NCBI RefSeq assembly: GCF_003992665.1
Contig: NZ_RZMX01000046.1
Coordinates: 124,001 to 188,000 of the forward strand
Direction of reading: 5' to 3'
DNA length: 64,000 nt
Origin: Pelagibacterium montanilacus
GTDB taxonomy: Bacteria > Pseudomonadota > Alphaproteobacteria > Rhizobiales > Devosiaceae
In this document: piece after piece, positions 39,979 through 47,443 of the stretch
How the letters are laid out: every line of letters begins with the position of its first letter
Numbering within the stretch: position 1 is the first letter of the stretch
The notes under the pieces: model-generated
Told to the model about the DNA's origin: nothing
The model's database searches: none
Seen by the model: only the letters and a program-made list of their open reading frames with translations
Position numbers and translations under genes: made by a program

Positions 39979-40010
39979 GCAGGGCCGTCCCCGCCAGATT
40001 CCGGCCCTGC
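39979..40010 (+). repeat. 9-bp perfect inverted repeat after the FAS1 gene
   Basis: GCAGGGCCG (39979-39987) and CGGCCCTGC (40002-40010) can form a stem ahead of the main terminator. No T-run follows. It may protect the mRNA 3' end. Confidence 0.5.
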
Positions 40011-40039
40011 ACCACGGCGAAGCTGCCCGGCTTTGCCGG

Positions 40040-40075
40040 AAGCCGTGTCACTCACCGAGTGGCACGGCTTTTTTT
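40040..40075 (+). terminator. Rho-independent terminator of the FAS1 gene
   Basis: AAGCCGTGTCACTC (40040-40053) pairs with GAGTGGCACGGCTT (40057-40070) through a 14-bp stem with one T-G pair, followed by a T-run to 40075. Confidence 0.93.
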
Positions 40076-40087
40076 GGTTTCACCCGT

Positions 40088-40837
40088 TCATGGAAAGAAC
40101 AGCAGCCGCGCCGCAAGAACGATCGAGACGACGATGACCAGCGGCCGGATCAGCCGGGCGCCGAACCGGATGCCAGTGAGTGCCCCCAGATAGCCGCCGA
40201 CAAGCTGGCCGGCGGCCATGGCGAGCCCGACCGACCACACCACCTCTCCGGCCGGGATGAAGTAAAAGAGCGCGGCAAGGTTGGAGGTGACGTTGAGCAC
40301 CTTGGTGTTGGCCGTGGCGCGCACCGCCGAAAGGCCGAACAACGCAACAAAGGCCAGCATGAAGAACGAGCCCGTGCCCGGGCCGAAAATGCCATCATAG
40401 AAACCGATGACGAAGCCGACGATGGGCACGAAGACAGCGAAGTTCAGCCGCGCGATGCCGTCCACATCGCGGATCGAGGGAGAGAGCGCGAAATAGAGCG
40501 CCACCGCGATGACCGCGACCGGGACCGCTATGCCCAGCGCCGAGGTATCGATGACCGTCACCGTATAGGCACCTGCGAACGATCCCACGAAAGCGGCGGC
40601 AATGCCCGGCACCAGTGACCTGATGGTGATGAACCCCTTTCGCCAATAGGTCCAGGCGGCAGCGCATGTGCCCGCGACGCCCTGGACCTTGTTGGTCGCG
40701 AGCGCGGCAACGGGCGAAAACCCCGCCGAGAGCAGCGCCGGCACGGCGATCAACCCGCCCCCGCCGGCCACCGCATCCACGAACCCGGCCAGCATGCCGA
40801 CCCCGCCAAGCGCAACGAGAAGCCAGATGTCGATCAC
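40088..40837 (-). CDS. TSUP (TauE/SafE) family membrane exporter
   Basis: A 249-residue polytopic protein with about eight helices and the two internally repeated halves of the TSUP family. Signatures are AGFVDAVAGGGGLIAVPALL near residues 17-36 and GFYDGIFGPGTGSFFMLAFV near 145-164. Such permeases export sulfite, sulfonates or other organosulfur anions; the substrate is not predictable here. The start is a GTG (40835-40837) with GGAG eight bases upstream, and it overlaps by GTGA the end of a weak upstream open frame that I do not annotate. It converges on the FAS1 gene. Confidence 0.88.
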   Translation of the reverse strand: MIDIWLLVALGGVGMLAGFVDAVAGGGGLIAVPALLSAGFSPVAALATNKVQGVAGTCAAAWTYWRKGFITIRSLVPGIAAAFVGSFAGAYTVTVIDTSALGIAVPVAVIAVALYFALSPSIRDVDGIARLNFAVFVPIVGFVIGFYDGIFGPGTGSFFMLAFVALFGLSAVRATANTKVLNVTSNLAALFYFIPAGEVVWSVGLAMAAGQLVGGYLGALTGIRFGARLIRPLVIVVSIVLAARLLFFP

Positions 40838-41045
40838 GGGGAGAACTCCATAGGGATGCCGGTGGGCAGGCGTTGCCCCAAGCGGGCCGTTTTGTCCAGC
40901 GGCACGCGCGAGGGCCCTTCGATCAATTGCCCCTCATTGATCGATATGTCCGAACGATCTGTGCCGAAAACCACCCATTCCCAGGCTGCGACAAAAAGAG
41001 CACGTTCCGGCCATCGCAATCGCAGCGCTCATGGAGTTTTAAACG

Positions 41046-41429
41046 ATGCATCAGGCTCAAGCCTATCTGCCCACCGCCGGCCGCGTGCTGCTGGCCCTCA
41101 TCTTCATTGTTGCCGGGTTGGGCAAGATCCCCGCGCCCGAGGGCACGATCGGCTATATGGAAGCCTTCGGTGTGCCCGGCGTGCTGTTCTGGCCGACCGT
41201 GGCCGTGGAAGTGATCGGCGGCATCATGCTGCTGGTGGGGTTCAAGGCCCGTTGGGCGGCCGCGGCGCTGGCCGGATTTACGCTCGTTGCCGGGCTGATC
41301 TTTCACAGCGATTTCGCCAACCAGGCCGAAATGACCGCGTTCCTGAAGAACCTCGCGATCGTGGGCGGCATGCTCTATGTGATCGCCTTCGGCGCCGGCG
41401 CATTGTCTCTCGACCGTCGCAAGGCCTGA
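41046..41429 (+). CDS. DoxX family membrane protein
   Basis: A 127-residue protein with four predicted helices and the DoxX signature GRVLLALIFIVAGLGKIPAP near the N-terminus, followed by LVGFKARWAAAALAGFTLVA and FLKNLAIVGGMLYVIAFG. DoxX-type proteins are membrane proteins of uncertain role, in some cases linked to quinone or thiosulfate redox chemistry. The nearby TSUP transporter is divergent, not co-directional. A GGAG-type site precedes the ATG, and a bidirectional terminator follows. Confidence 0.9.
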   Translation: MHQAQAYLPTAGRVLLALIFIVAGLGKIPAPEGTIGYMEAFGVPGVLFWPTVAVEVIGGIMLLVGFKARWAAAALAGFTLVAGLIFHSDFANQAEMTAFLKNLAIVGGMLYVIAFGAGALSLDRRKA

Positions 41430-41452
41430 GGCCTGCTGCCATCACGCATGAG

Positions 41453-41483
41453 AAAGGCCGCTCCCTGGGGGCGGCCTTTTTTT
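41453..41483. terminator. bidirectional hairpin terminator between DoxX and hisG
   Basis: AAAGGCCGC (41453-41461) and GCGGCCTTT (41471-41479) form a perfect 9-bp stem with T-run on the plus side and A-run on the other. It separates the convergent DoxX and hisG genes and can serve both. Confidence 0.88.
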
Positions 41484-41487
41484 GCGT

Positions 41488-42180
41488 TCAGCCCAGCCGG
41501 GAGAGCAATCGATCGAGAACGGCGCGGCGTGGGCCCGGCCAATCGGCATTGCGTGCCACCATCAGCACGGCCTCGCTTTCGAGCATCACCCCATCGCCCA
41601 GAATGCGCAGGCCGTTGGCCTTGAGGGTGGAGCCCGTCGAGGTGATGTCGACGATCAGATCGGCCGCCCCCGATGCGGGGGCCGCTTCGGTGGCCCCGAG
41701 GCTTTCCACGATCCGGTATTCCGCGATGCCGTGGCGGGCGAAATGGCGGCGGGTAAGGTTGACGTATTTGGTGGCGACCCGCAGCCAGCGGCCATGACGC
41801 GCGCGGAAATCGGCGGCGACGTCGGACAGATCGTCCATGTCGGTCACATCGACCCACGCATCGGGGATCGCAACGATCACGTCGGCGCGCCCGAAGCCCA
41901 GGCGTTTGACGATGTCGACCTGCTCGGGACCCTGCTCGGCGGTCTCGTGGATGAGATCTTCACCCGTGATCCCCAGATCGATGGTGCCCCGGATCAACTC
42001 ACGCGCGATCTCGGAGGCCGAAAGGAAGCGCACGGCGACGTCCGGCATCGCGGCCATCTCGCCGAGATAGGACCGCGCGCCGCCGGGCCGGTCGATGGTC
42101 AGTCCCGAGGCGGCGAACAGTTCCATCGCCTGTTCCTGGAGCCGCCCCTTGGACGGCAGGGCCAGCATGATCGAACTCAT
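41488..42180 (-). CDS. hisG: ATP phosphoribosyltransferase, short form
   Basis: HisG condenses ATP and PRPP in the first step of histidine synthesis. At 230 residues it is the short form (HisG-S), which lacks the regulatory domain and depends on HisZ. Motifs include MLALPSKGRLQEQAMELF near the start, GITGEDLI near residue 71 and DLIVDITSTGSTLKANGL (PRPP loop) near 175. Its start codon overlaps the hisZ stop as ATGA, so the two subunits are translationally coupled. It ends 5 bp beyond the bidirectional terminator on the plus side. Confidence 0.96.
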   Translation of the reverse strand: MSSIMLALPSKGRLQEQAMELFAASGLTIDRPGGARSYLGEMAAMPDVAVRFLSASEIARELIRGTIDLGITGEDLIHETAEQGPEQVDIVKRLGFGRADVIVAIPDAWVDVTDMDDLSDVAADFRARHGRWLRVATKYVNLTRRHFARHGIAEYRIVESLGATEAAPASGAADLIVDITSTGSTLKANGLRILGDGVMLESEAVLMVARNADWPGPRRAVLDRLLSRLG

Positions 42181-43253
42181 TGCGCGGCCCCCCCTTCGAG
42201 CCGGTCCACCCAGACGGCGCAGCCGACGGCGGGAATATCCTCGCGCGCGCCGAGGCGGCGCAGCAGCCGGTCGTACTGGCCGCCCGAGACCAGGACACCC
42301 CGGGGGCCCGATATCTCGAAGGTCACGCCGGTATAATAGTCGAGCCGCGGGCTGAACCCAGCGTCGAACACCAGCCGGTCAAAGCCGCCGGTGGTGCGAA
42401 GCTGGTCGAGCCGGGCGCGCGTCACCCCGAGCACGGCGGAGAGATCGATCCCCGCCTGCCGGGCGCGGGCGTCGAGCGCGGTGAGCGCCGTATCGGCCTC
42501 CCCGGAAATCGAAAGGCATCCGCGCAGCAGATCAATGGTGGGCGCGGGCACATGGGCGGCCTTGAGCGCCTGCTTTTCGAGGTAGCGGGCGGCGATCTCC
42601 TCGGGCGAGCGGCTTTCGGTGGGGCTGAGCCCCGCAGTCGCCATCAGTTCTCCGACCCATTCGGCGATGGCCCGTTGGGGCATGCCTTCGGGCCCGGGCA
42701 TGGGGGCGTGGGGATCGGCCAGCCGGTCGAGCAGGCGTCCCATGGCCTCGGGGTGCCCGAAGCGCGCACGGATGCGCGGACGCCAGACATCGGGCATGTC
42801 GCAGGCCGCCAGAAGCGCTTCGAATATCTCGATGCTGCCCACCCGCACCGATGTGGCGCCGGCCCCGTAAAGATCGAGCGTGGCACGGGCAAAGGCCACG
42901 ATCCGGTCGAGCGCCGAGCCCGCATCCTCGTGAGCGAGAAGCTCGATGCCGGCCTGGTCGAATTCCGCCGGGCCATCGGCACGGTGCCGGAAAATGGGGC
43001 CGAGATAGCCATAGGCCGCGGGCGTGCCCGCACCGATCTCGAGATGGCGCATGGCGATGGGCAGGGTGAAATCGGGCCGGAGGCAGAAATCGGCGCCATC
43101 GGCGGCGCTGGTCAGGATCATGCGCGCCCCGAATTCCTCGCCGGCGAGGTCGAAATAGGGGGCGGGCGGGATCAGGATCGGGGGGGCGACAAAGGCGATA
43201 TCGTCGGCCGAAACCAGCGCTTTGAGCGCTTCGCGGCGGGCTTCAGCGGACAT
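42177..43253 (-). CDS. hisZ: ATP phosphoribosyltransferase regulatory subunit
   Basis: HisZ is a catalytically inactive relative of HisRS that joins short HisG to form an octameric enzyme and supplies feedback regulation. The 358-residue protein keeps the class II synthetase fold (LRPDFTLPIAMRHLE, YGYLGPIFRHR) and ends RLEGGAAQ. It lacks the HisRS C-terminal anticodon-binding domain. The ATG of MSAEARREAL was chosen; a start 63 bases upstream adds residues from the repeat-rich spacer. It overlaps hisG by 4 bp, and a palindromic element separates it from hisS on the same strand. Confidence 0.93.
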   Translation of the reverse strand: MSAEARREALKALVSADDIAFVAPPILIPPAPYFDLAGEEFGARMILTSAADGADFCLRPDFTLPIAMRHLEIGAGTPAAYGYLGPIFRHRADGPAEFDQAGIELLAHEDAGSALDRIVAFARATLDLYGAGATSVRVGSIEIFEALLAACDMPDVWRPRIRARFGHPEAMGRLLDRLADPHAPMPGPEGMPQRAIAEWVGELMATAGLSPTESRSPEEIAARYLEKQALKAAHVPAPTIDLLRGCLSISGEADTALTALDARARQAGIDLSAVLGVTRARLDQLRTTGGFDRLVFDAGFSPRLDYYTGVTFEISGPRGVLVSGGQYDRLLRRLGAREDIPAVGCAVWVDRLEGGAAQ

Positions 43254-43286
43254 GGGCGGCTCCGGTGGATGGGGCTGGCGCTGCTG

Positions 43287-43411
43287 CCCCCTCATCCGAC
43301 CTTTCGCTTGCGCCAAAGCCCACCTTCTCCCGCGAGGGGAGAAGGGGAATAGAGGAGCCGCAGCGATCGCCCCCCTCTCCCCTCGTGGGAGAGGGGCTGG
43401 GGGTGAGGGGG
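43287..43411. repeat. G/C-rich palindromic intergenic element between hisS and hisZ
   Basis: The element contains two hairpins: CCTTCTCCC/GGGAGAAGG near 43323-43345 and CCCCTCTCCC/GGGAGAGGGG near 43371-43395. Its outer ends CCCCCTCATCC and GGGTGAGGGGG are complementary. It resembles a family of CTCTCCC-type intergenic repeats I recall from many proteobacteria. It differs from the 105-bp repeat found elsewhere in this window. Confidence 0.75.
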
Positions 43412-43436
43412 CCCTGCTGGCTCTGGAATGCGCCCA

Positions 43437-44972
43437 TCACCCGTTCGCCTTCATCCAGGCTGCCACCGCGGGGATCTTTCTGACGAACTCCACCATCTCC
43501 TCGCGGGGCACCGAATACTGGCCGGGGCGCTCGGTTTTCCAGGCGGCGTTATCGGTTATCGAAGCGGCCGCTTCGGCGCCCTTGGCAAGATCCTTGATCT
43601 GGACGATGCCCTGATCGCGCTCGTCCGATCCCTGGATGATGACCGCCGGTGCGTTGCGCTTGTCGGCGTATTTCATCTGCTTGCCCATGTTCTTCGAGTT
43701 GCCCAGAAAGAGCTCGGCGCGGACCCCGGCGGCCCGCAGATCGGCGACCATCTTCTGGTAGTCGGGGATGCGATCCTTTTCCATCACGGTAACGACGACC
43801 GGGCCGGTGACCGGTGCGGCGTCGAGATTGCCCGTGAGTTTGAGGGCCGAGGCGAGCCGGGAGACACCGATGGAAAAGCCGGTGGCCGGGGTTTCCTCGT
43901 TGCGGAAGCGGGACACCAGCCCGTCATAGCGTCCCCCGCCCCCGACCGAGCCGAACACCACGTCCTGGCCCTTCTCGTTCTGGACCGAGAAGGTCAGTTC
44001 AATCTCAAAGACAGGGCCGGTGTAATATTCGAGCCCGCGCACGACCGAAGGGTCGATCTTGATGCGGTCGGCGCCGCAGCCGGCGGATGCAAAGAGCGCG
44101 GCCATGGCCTGAAGCTCGGAGAAACCCGAGGCAAAAGCTTCGTTTATCGAAAACTTGCCCAGAGCCGGCGTCTTGAACTCGGCATCGAGAAAGCCGTCGG
44201 GGCCGGCGTCGGCTTCCAGATCGACGAGATCATCGATGCGTGCCGCGCCCATCATCTCGAGGATGGCCTCTGCCTGATCGCTATCGAGCTTGGCGCCTTC
44301 GGTGAAATCCCCGCTCTCGTCCTTGCGCCCTTCGCCCAGAAGAAGCTTGACGCCTTCGGGGCCGAACTTGTCGAGCTTGTCGATGGCGCGCAGGACGGTG
44401 AGCTTCTGGGATTCATCGGTGACCCCGATCGCCTGCATGACCCCATCGAGCACCTTGCGGTTGTTGACCCGGACGACGTATTTGCCCGAAAGCCCCAGCG
44501 CATCCATGGTGTCGGCCATCATCATGCACATTTCGGCATCAGCCTCAGGGCCTGCCGCGCCGACGGTGTCGGCGTCGAACTGCATGAACTGGCGGAAACG
44601 GCCCGGACCGGGCTTTTCGTTGCGGAACACCCAGCCCTGCCGATAGGAGCGGAAGGGCTTTGGCAGGTCCTGATAGTTCTGGGCGAAATAGCGGGCGAGC
44701 GGCGCGGTGAGATCGTAGCGCAGGCTCATCCACTGCTCGTCATCATCCTGCAGCGAAAAGACCCCGGCATTGGGCCGGTCGGTGTCGGGCAGGAACTTGC
44801 CGAGGGTTTCGGTGTATTCGAAAAAGGGCGTCTGGATATGGTCAAAGCCGTAGCGCTCGTAAACGGCGCGGATTCTTGCGACCATCTGCTCGATGGCGGC
44901 GAGGTCCGCAGGTTCGGAATCGATGAATCCGCGCGGCAGGCGCGGCTCGATGAGCGCACTGTTCTTGGCCAT
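43437..44972 (-). CDS. hisS: histidyl-tRNA synthetase
   Basis: This class II synthetase charges tRNA-His. The 511-residue protein is longer than the 420-residue E. coli type, as in alphaproteobacteria that use the A73 tRNA-His. Motif 1 lies near [18 protein letters not shown]; motif 2 shows [23 protein letters not shown]; motif 3 includes [14 protein letters not shown], and the histidine-binding [14 protein letters not shown] block is intact. A C-terminal anticodon domain ends WMKANG. The start [12 protein letters not shown] was chosen over a longer frame with no similarity. A matching tRNA-His lies at 47100-47176. Confidence 0.95.
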   Translation of the reverse strand: MAKNSALIEPRLPRGFIDSEPADLAAIEQMVARIRAVYERYGFDHIQTPFFEYTETLGKFLPDTDRPNAGVFSLQDDDEQWMSLRYDLTAPLARYFAQNYQDLPKPFRSYRQGWVFRNEKPGPGRFRQFMQFDADTVGAAGPEADAEMCMMMADTMDALGLSGKYVVRVNNRKVLDGVMQAIGVTDESQKLTVLRAIDKLDKFGPEGVKLLLGEGRKDESGDFTEGAKLDSDQAEAILEMMGAARIDDLVDLEADAGPDGFLDAEFKTPALGKFSINEAFASGFSELQAMAALFASAGCGADRIKIDPSVVRGLEYYTGPVFEIELTFSVQNEKGQDVVFGSVGGGGRYDGLVSRFRNEETPATGFSIGVSRLASALKLTGNLDAAPVTGPVVVTVMEKDRIPDYQKMVADLRAAGVRAELFLGNSKNMGKQMKYADKRNAPAVIIQGSDERDQGIVQIKDLAKGAEAAASITDNAAWKTERPGQYSVPREEMVEFVRKIPAVAAWMKANG

Positions 44973-45468
44973 TCTTGCCCTTGCTCCAATGCCCGGAACG
45001 GGCGGAAATCTCGGGGCCGTTCCTAGCCGATCGGTCCCGCGCGCACAAGGCAAGCGGCAGTGTCACCGATGGGCAACAGATCGGACGCCCCTGCGACACC
45101 CCGCCACATCCGCACTTGCCTTGCCGGCTGGCCGGGATTATCGAAACGGCCCGCCGGACGCAAAGGCCTCCGGCGCAGTGGGACACGAGCCGGGGAAAGG
45201 CATCGACATGATCGTATCGCTATTTGCCCTGCGCACCCTCGTGTCGATGCCGAACGTCAAAAATCGACGCATGGCCAACGAACGCCGCAGCTAAAGCCAG
45301 CTCCAGCGTCCCTCTCCCGGACAGCCCGCATAGCCAGGCCCTCCGGCCTTCCTAATCCTTACCCAGACCACTCCGGCACATCATGCAAGGACATGCCTTG
45401 CTGCGCCGGACGTCGCGATCCCTGCAACCAGAAAAGGAGCCGGAGGCTGGACGCCCCGGCATGGTCCG
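44973..45468. other. 496-base spacer upstream of hisS with a candidate micro-ORF
   Basis: This stretch must carry the hisS promoter (minus strand) and signals for the small gene at 45469. I see no established gene. An open frame of 28 codons at 45208-45294 (plus strand) starts MIVSLFALRTLVSMPN after a good ribosome site (GGGGAAAGG at 45192-45200). It could be a small protein, a leader or chance. No palindromic operator or strong terminator stands out. Confidence 0.4.
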
Positions 45469-45693
45469 ATGATCTTTGTTCGTTCGTCCGTGGACACCAC
45501 GATTCTGCGCATCTGCATCGACACGCTCGCAGCCGAACACGGCCGCTGGCGCGTAGCGCGCGCGGTCCTCGTGATGCTCTTGGGACGTCCGGGCAAACAG
45601 CCGGTGGTGCGGGCCGACACCCTGCCCGACCACATCAAGCGCGATATCGGGCTGCCGCCCGAAGGCGCTTCGGTCACAAGGCGCGGGCCGTGA
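45469..45693 (+). CDS. small DUF1127-like protein
   Basis: A 74-residue open frame whose C-terminal half, ADTLPDHIKRDIGLPPEGA, resembles the LSDHLLRDIGLP ending of DUF1127 proteins, following an arginine-rich helix (HGRWRVARAVLVMLLGR). The start is uncertain, since the ATG at 45469 lacks a strong ribosome site and a GTG at 45490 is possible. A second DUF1127 gene occurs at 7989. It converges on tag with 24 bp between stops. Function unknown. Confidence 0.55.
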   Translation: MIFVRSSVDTTILRICIDTLAAEHGRWRVARAVLVMLLGRPGKQPVVRADTLPDHIKRDIGLPPEGASVTRRGP

Positions 45694-45717
45694 TCCGGAG
45701 GATGGCCGCGCGAGACT

Positions 45718-46338
45718 TCAGGCCGGGCGGGTGAACGCCGCCCGCGCGGCCTCCACCGCCGGCCGGCAGTGGCAGCCTTCGATGTGGTCGTTGACCATGC
45801 CCATGGCCTGCATGAAGGCGTAGCACGTGGTCGGACCCACGAACGAGAATCCACGCTTCTTGAGGTCCTTGGACAGCGCCCTGGACGCGTCGGTCATCGC
45901 CAGCGTGCGCAGGGTGTCCCAGTCCAGGCGCTCCGGCCTCGTGTCGGGGTGGGGCTCGAAACGCCAGAAATAGGCAGCGAGCGAGCCGAACTCGGCGCGC
46001 AACTCGAGCGCCCGCCTGGCATTGTTGATGGTGGACTGGATCTTGCCCCGGTGCCGGACGATGCCAGCATCGGCCAGAAGGCGCGCGACGTCATCTTCGC
46101 TAAACCGGGCCACCGCCTCGATATCGAAGCCGGCAAAACCGGCCCGGAAGTTCTCGCGCTTTCTCAGGATCGTGAGCCAGCTCAGCCCGGACTGGAAGCC
46201 CTCAAGGCAGAGCTTTTCGAAAAGCCGCGTATCGTTGGCGACGGGAAAACCCCATTCGGTATCGTGATAGGCGACATAGAGCGGATCGCTGCCCGCCCAG
46301 GGACAGCGCACGATATCTGGCGCGTGTGGCTCGCTCAT
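45718..46338 (-). CDS. tag: DNA-3-methyladenine glycosylase I
   Basis: Tag removes 3-methyladenine from alkylated DNA. The 206-residue protein contains the family sequence RCPWAGSDPLYVAYHDTEWG near the start, with the catalytic region around EWGFPVANDTRLFEKL, then GFQSGLSWLTILRKRE and FSFVGPTTCYAFMQAMGMVN. The conserved zinc-binding Cys-His pattern (RCPW at the start and GCHCRP at the end) is present. The start at MSEPHAP follows GGGGGATCG; an in-frame start 90 bases upstream is less likely. It is divergent from the L,D-transpeptidase gene. Confidence 0.95.
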   Translation of the reverse strand: MSEPHAPDIVRCPWAGSDPLYVAYHDTEWGFPVANDTRLFEKLCLEGFQSGLSWLTILRKRENFRAGFAGFDIEAVARFSEDDVARLLADAGIVRHRGKIQSTINNARRALELRAEFGSLAAYFWRFEPHPDTRPERLDWDTLRTLAMTDASRALSKDLKKRGFSFVGPTTCYAFMQAMGMVNDHIEGCHCRPAVEAARAAFTRPA

Positions 46339-46469
46339 GGAATCGCGATCCCCCGTTAACGATGCGTCGACCATAGCGATCAAGCCCGGATTAACCATCC
46401 CATTTGACGCAAAATTTTCCCCGTCCACCCTAGGGTCGGGATCGAATGGACAGGGACGGGGTCATCCTC

Positions 46470-47081
46470 ATGGCAGGCAGGACATTACTCATCATGGCGC
46501 TGTTTGCGCTGGCGGTTTCGCCAGCCCAGGCCTCGGGGCGCGGGTTCATGGACGCCATGTTCGGCCCGCCGGCGGGCATGGCGCTGACCCAGGAGCGGCC
46601 CGCGCACGCGCTGGCCTACCAGGCCGACTATATCAGCCACCCCAAATATCTGCGCCAGGCCGTGGACTACCCCACCTCGCACCCCGCGGGCACGGTGGTG
46701 GTCGAGACCGGCCGGCATTTCCTCTACCTTGTTCTGGGGAACGGGAAAGCCATGCGCTATGGAATCGGGGTGGCGCGCACCGGATTTGCGTGGAGCGGCA
46801 CCCATAGGGTGACGGCCAAGCGCGAATGGCCGAGCTGGACGCCGCCGGCGGAAATGCACGCCCGCCAGCCCGGGCTGCCCACATTCATGGAAGGCGGACC
46901 GAACAATCCGATGGGCGCCCGCGCGCTCTATCTCGGCTCGACGCTCTATCGGATCCATGGCACCAACGAGCCCTGGACGGTGGGCCGTTCGGTGTCCTCG
47001 GGCTGCATCCGGATGACCAATGAGGATGTGGTCGACCTTTACGGCCGCGTTCCGGTCGGCGCGCGGGTGGTTGTCCTGTGA
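46470..47081 (+). CDS. L,D-transpeptidase (YkuD domain)
   Basis: A 203-residue secreted protein with a signal peptide (MAGRTLLIMALFALAVSPAQ) and a YkuD catalytic domain in which the signature HGTNEPWTVGRSVSSGCIRM ends with the nucleophilic cysteine and an arginine, as required. The family forms 3-3 peptidoglycan cross-links or attaches proteins to peptidoglycan in the periplasm. An ATG eight codons upstream (46446) is an alternative start. I prefer 46470 because the signal peptide begins there and GGGACGGGG lies upstream. It is divergent from tag and converges on tRNA-His. Confidence 0.9.
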   Translation: MAGRTLLIMALFALAVSPAQASGRGFMDAMFGPPAGMALTQERPAHALAYQADYISHPKYLRQAVDYPTSHPAGTVVVETGRHFLYLVLGNGKAMRYGIGVARTGFAWSGTHRVTAKREWPSWTPPAEMHARQPGLPTFMEGGPNNPMGARALYLGSTLYRIHGTNEPWTVGRSVSSGCIRMTNEDVVDLYGRVPVGARVVVL

Positions 47082-47099
47082 CCAAACATGATGGGGTGG

Positions 47100-47176
47100 T
47101 GGTACCGCCTCCCCGGATTGAACGGGGGACCTCTAGATCCACAATCTAGCGCTCTAACCAACTGAGCTAAGGCGGC
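47100..47176 (-). tRNA. tRNA-His (GTG anticodon)
   Basis: The 77-nt gene folds into a standard cloverleaf: acceptor GCCGCCT/AGGCGGT, D arm GCTC/GAGC, anticodon stem CTAGA/TCTAG with loop TTGTGGA (anticodon GTG), variable loop AGGTC and T arm CCCCG/CGGGG with loop TTCAATC. CCA is encoded. The discriminator is A73 and the acceptor closes with a G1-U72 pair. Position -1 is T in the gene, so the extra G-1 typical of bacterial tRNA-His is not encoded. These features match the alphaproteobacterial tRNA-His class recognised by an atypical HisRS. Confidence 0.97.
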
Positions 47177-47443
47177 AGACACAGTCATCACGCGAACAAA
47201 GTCCGGCGCGGAACGGGGCGGACCATAGGTCGAGATCGTTGCCATGACAAGACCCGATTTCACCCATGAACGCGCCGTGCCGACCTTAACCATCACGGCA
47301 ATCTGCGGTGCCCGATCAGCCTCTGGCGATAGACCCGGCTCGTGCGCACCTATATTTAAGAAAAGCTCACCATTGCCCATTATTCGTCCCATTCCGGGAC
47401 ATATCGGGCGCTAGAGAGCGGAGAGGCACGAGTCAGAGGACGG

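Noticed and set aside
40834-41019. A 61-codon frame on the minus strand ending in a GTGA overlap with the TSUP gene
   Set aside because: It needs a TTG start, has no ribosome site or recognisable domain, and the TSUP gene has its own Shine-Dalgarno. It may be real but is not supported.
43287-43411. CRISPR-like array because of repeated C/T-rich blocks
   Set aside because: There are only inverted, not regularly spaced direct, repeats and no cas genes are present.
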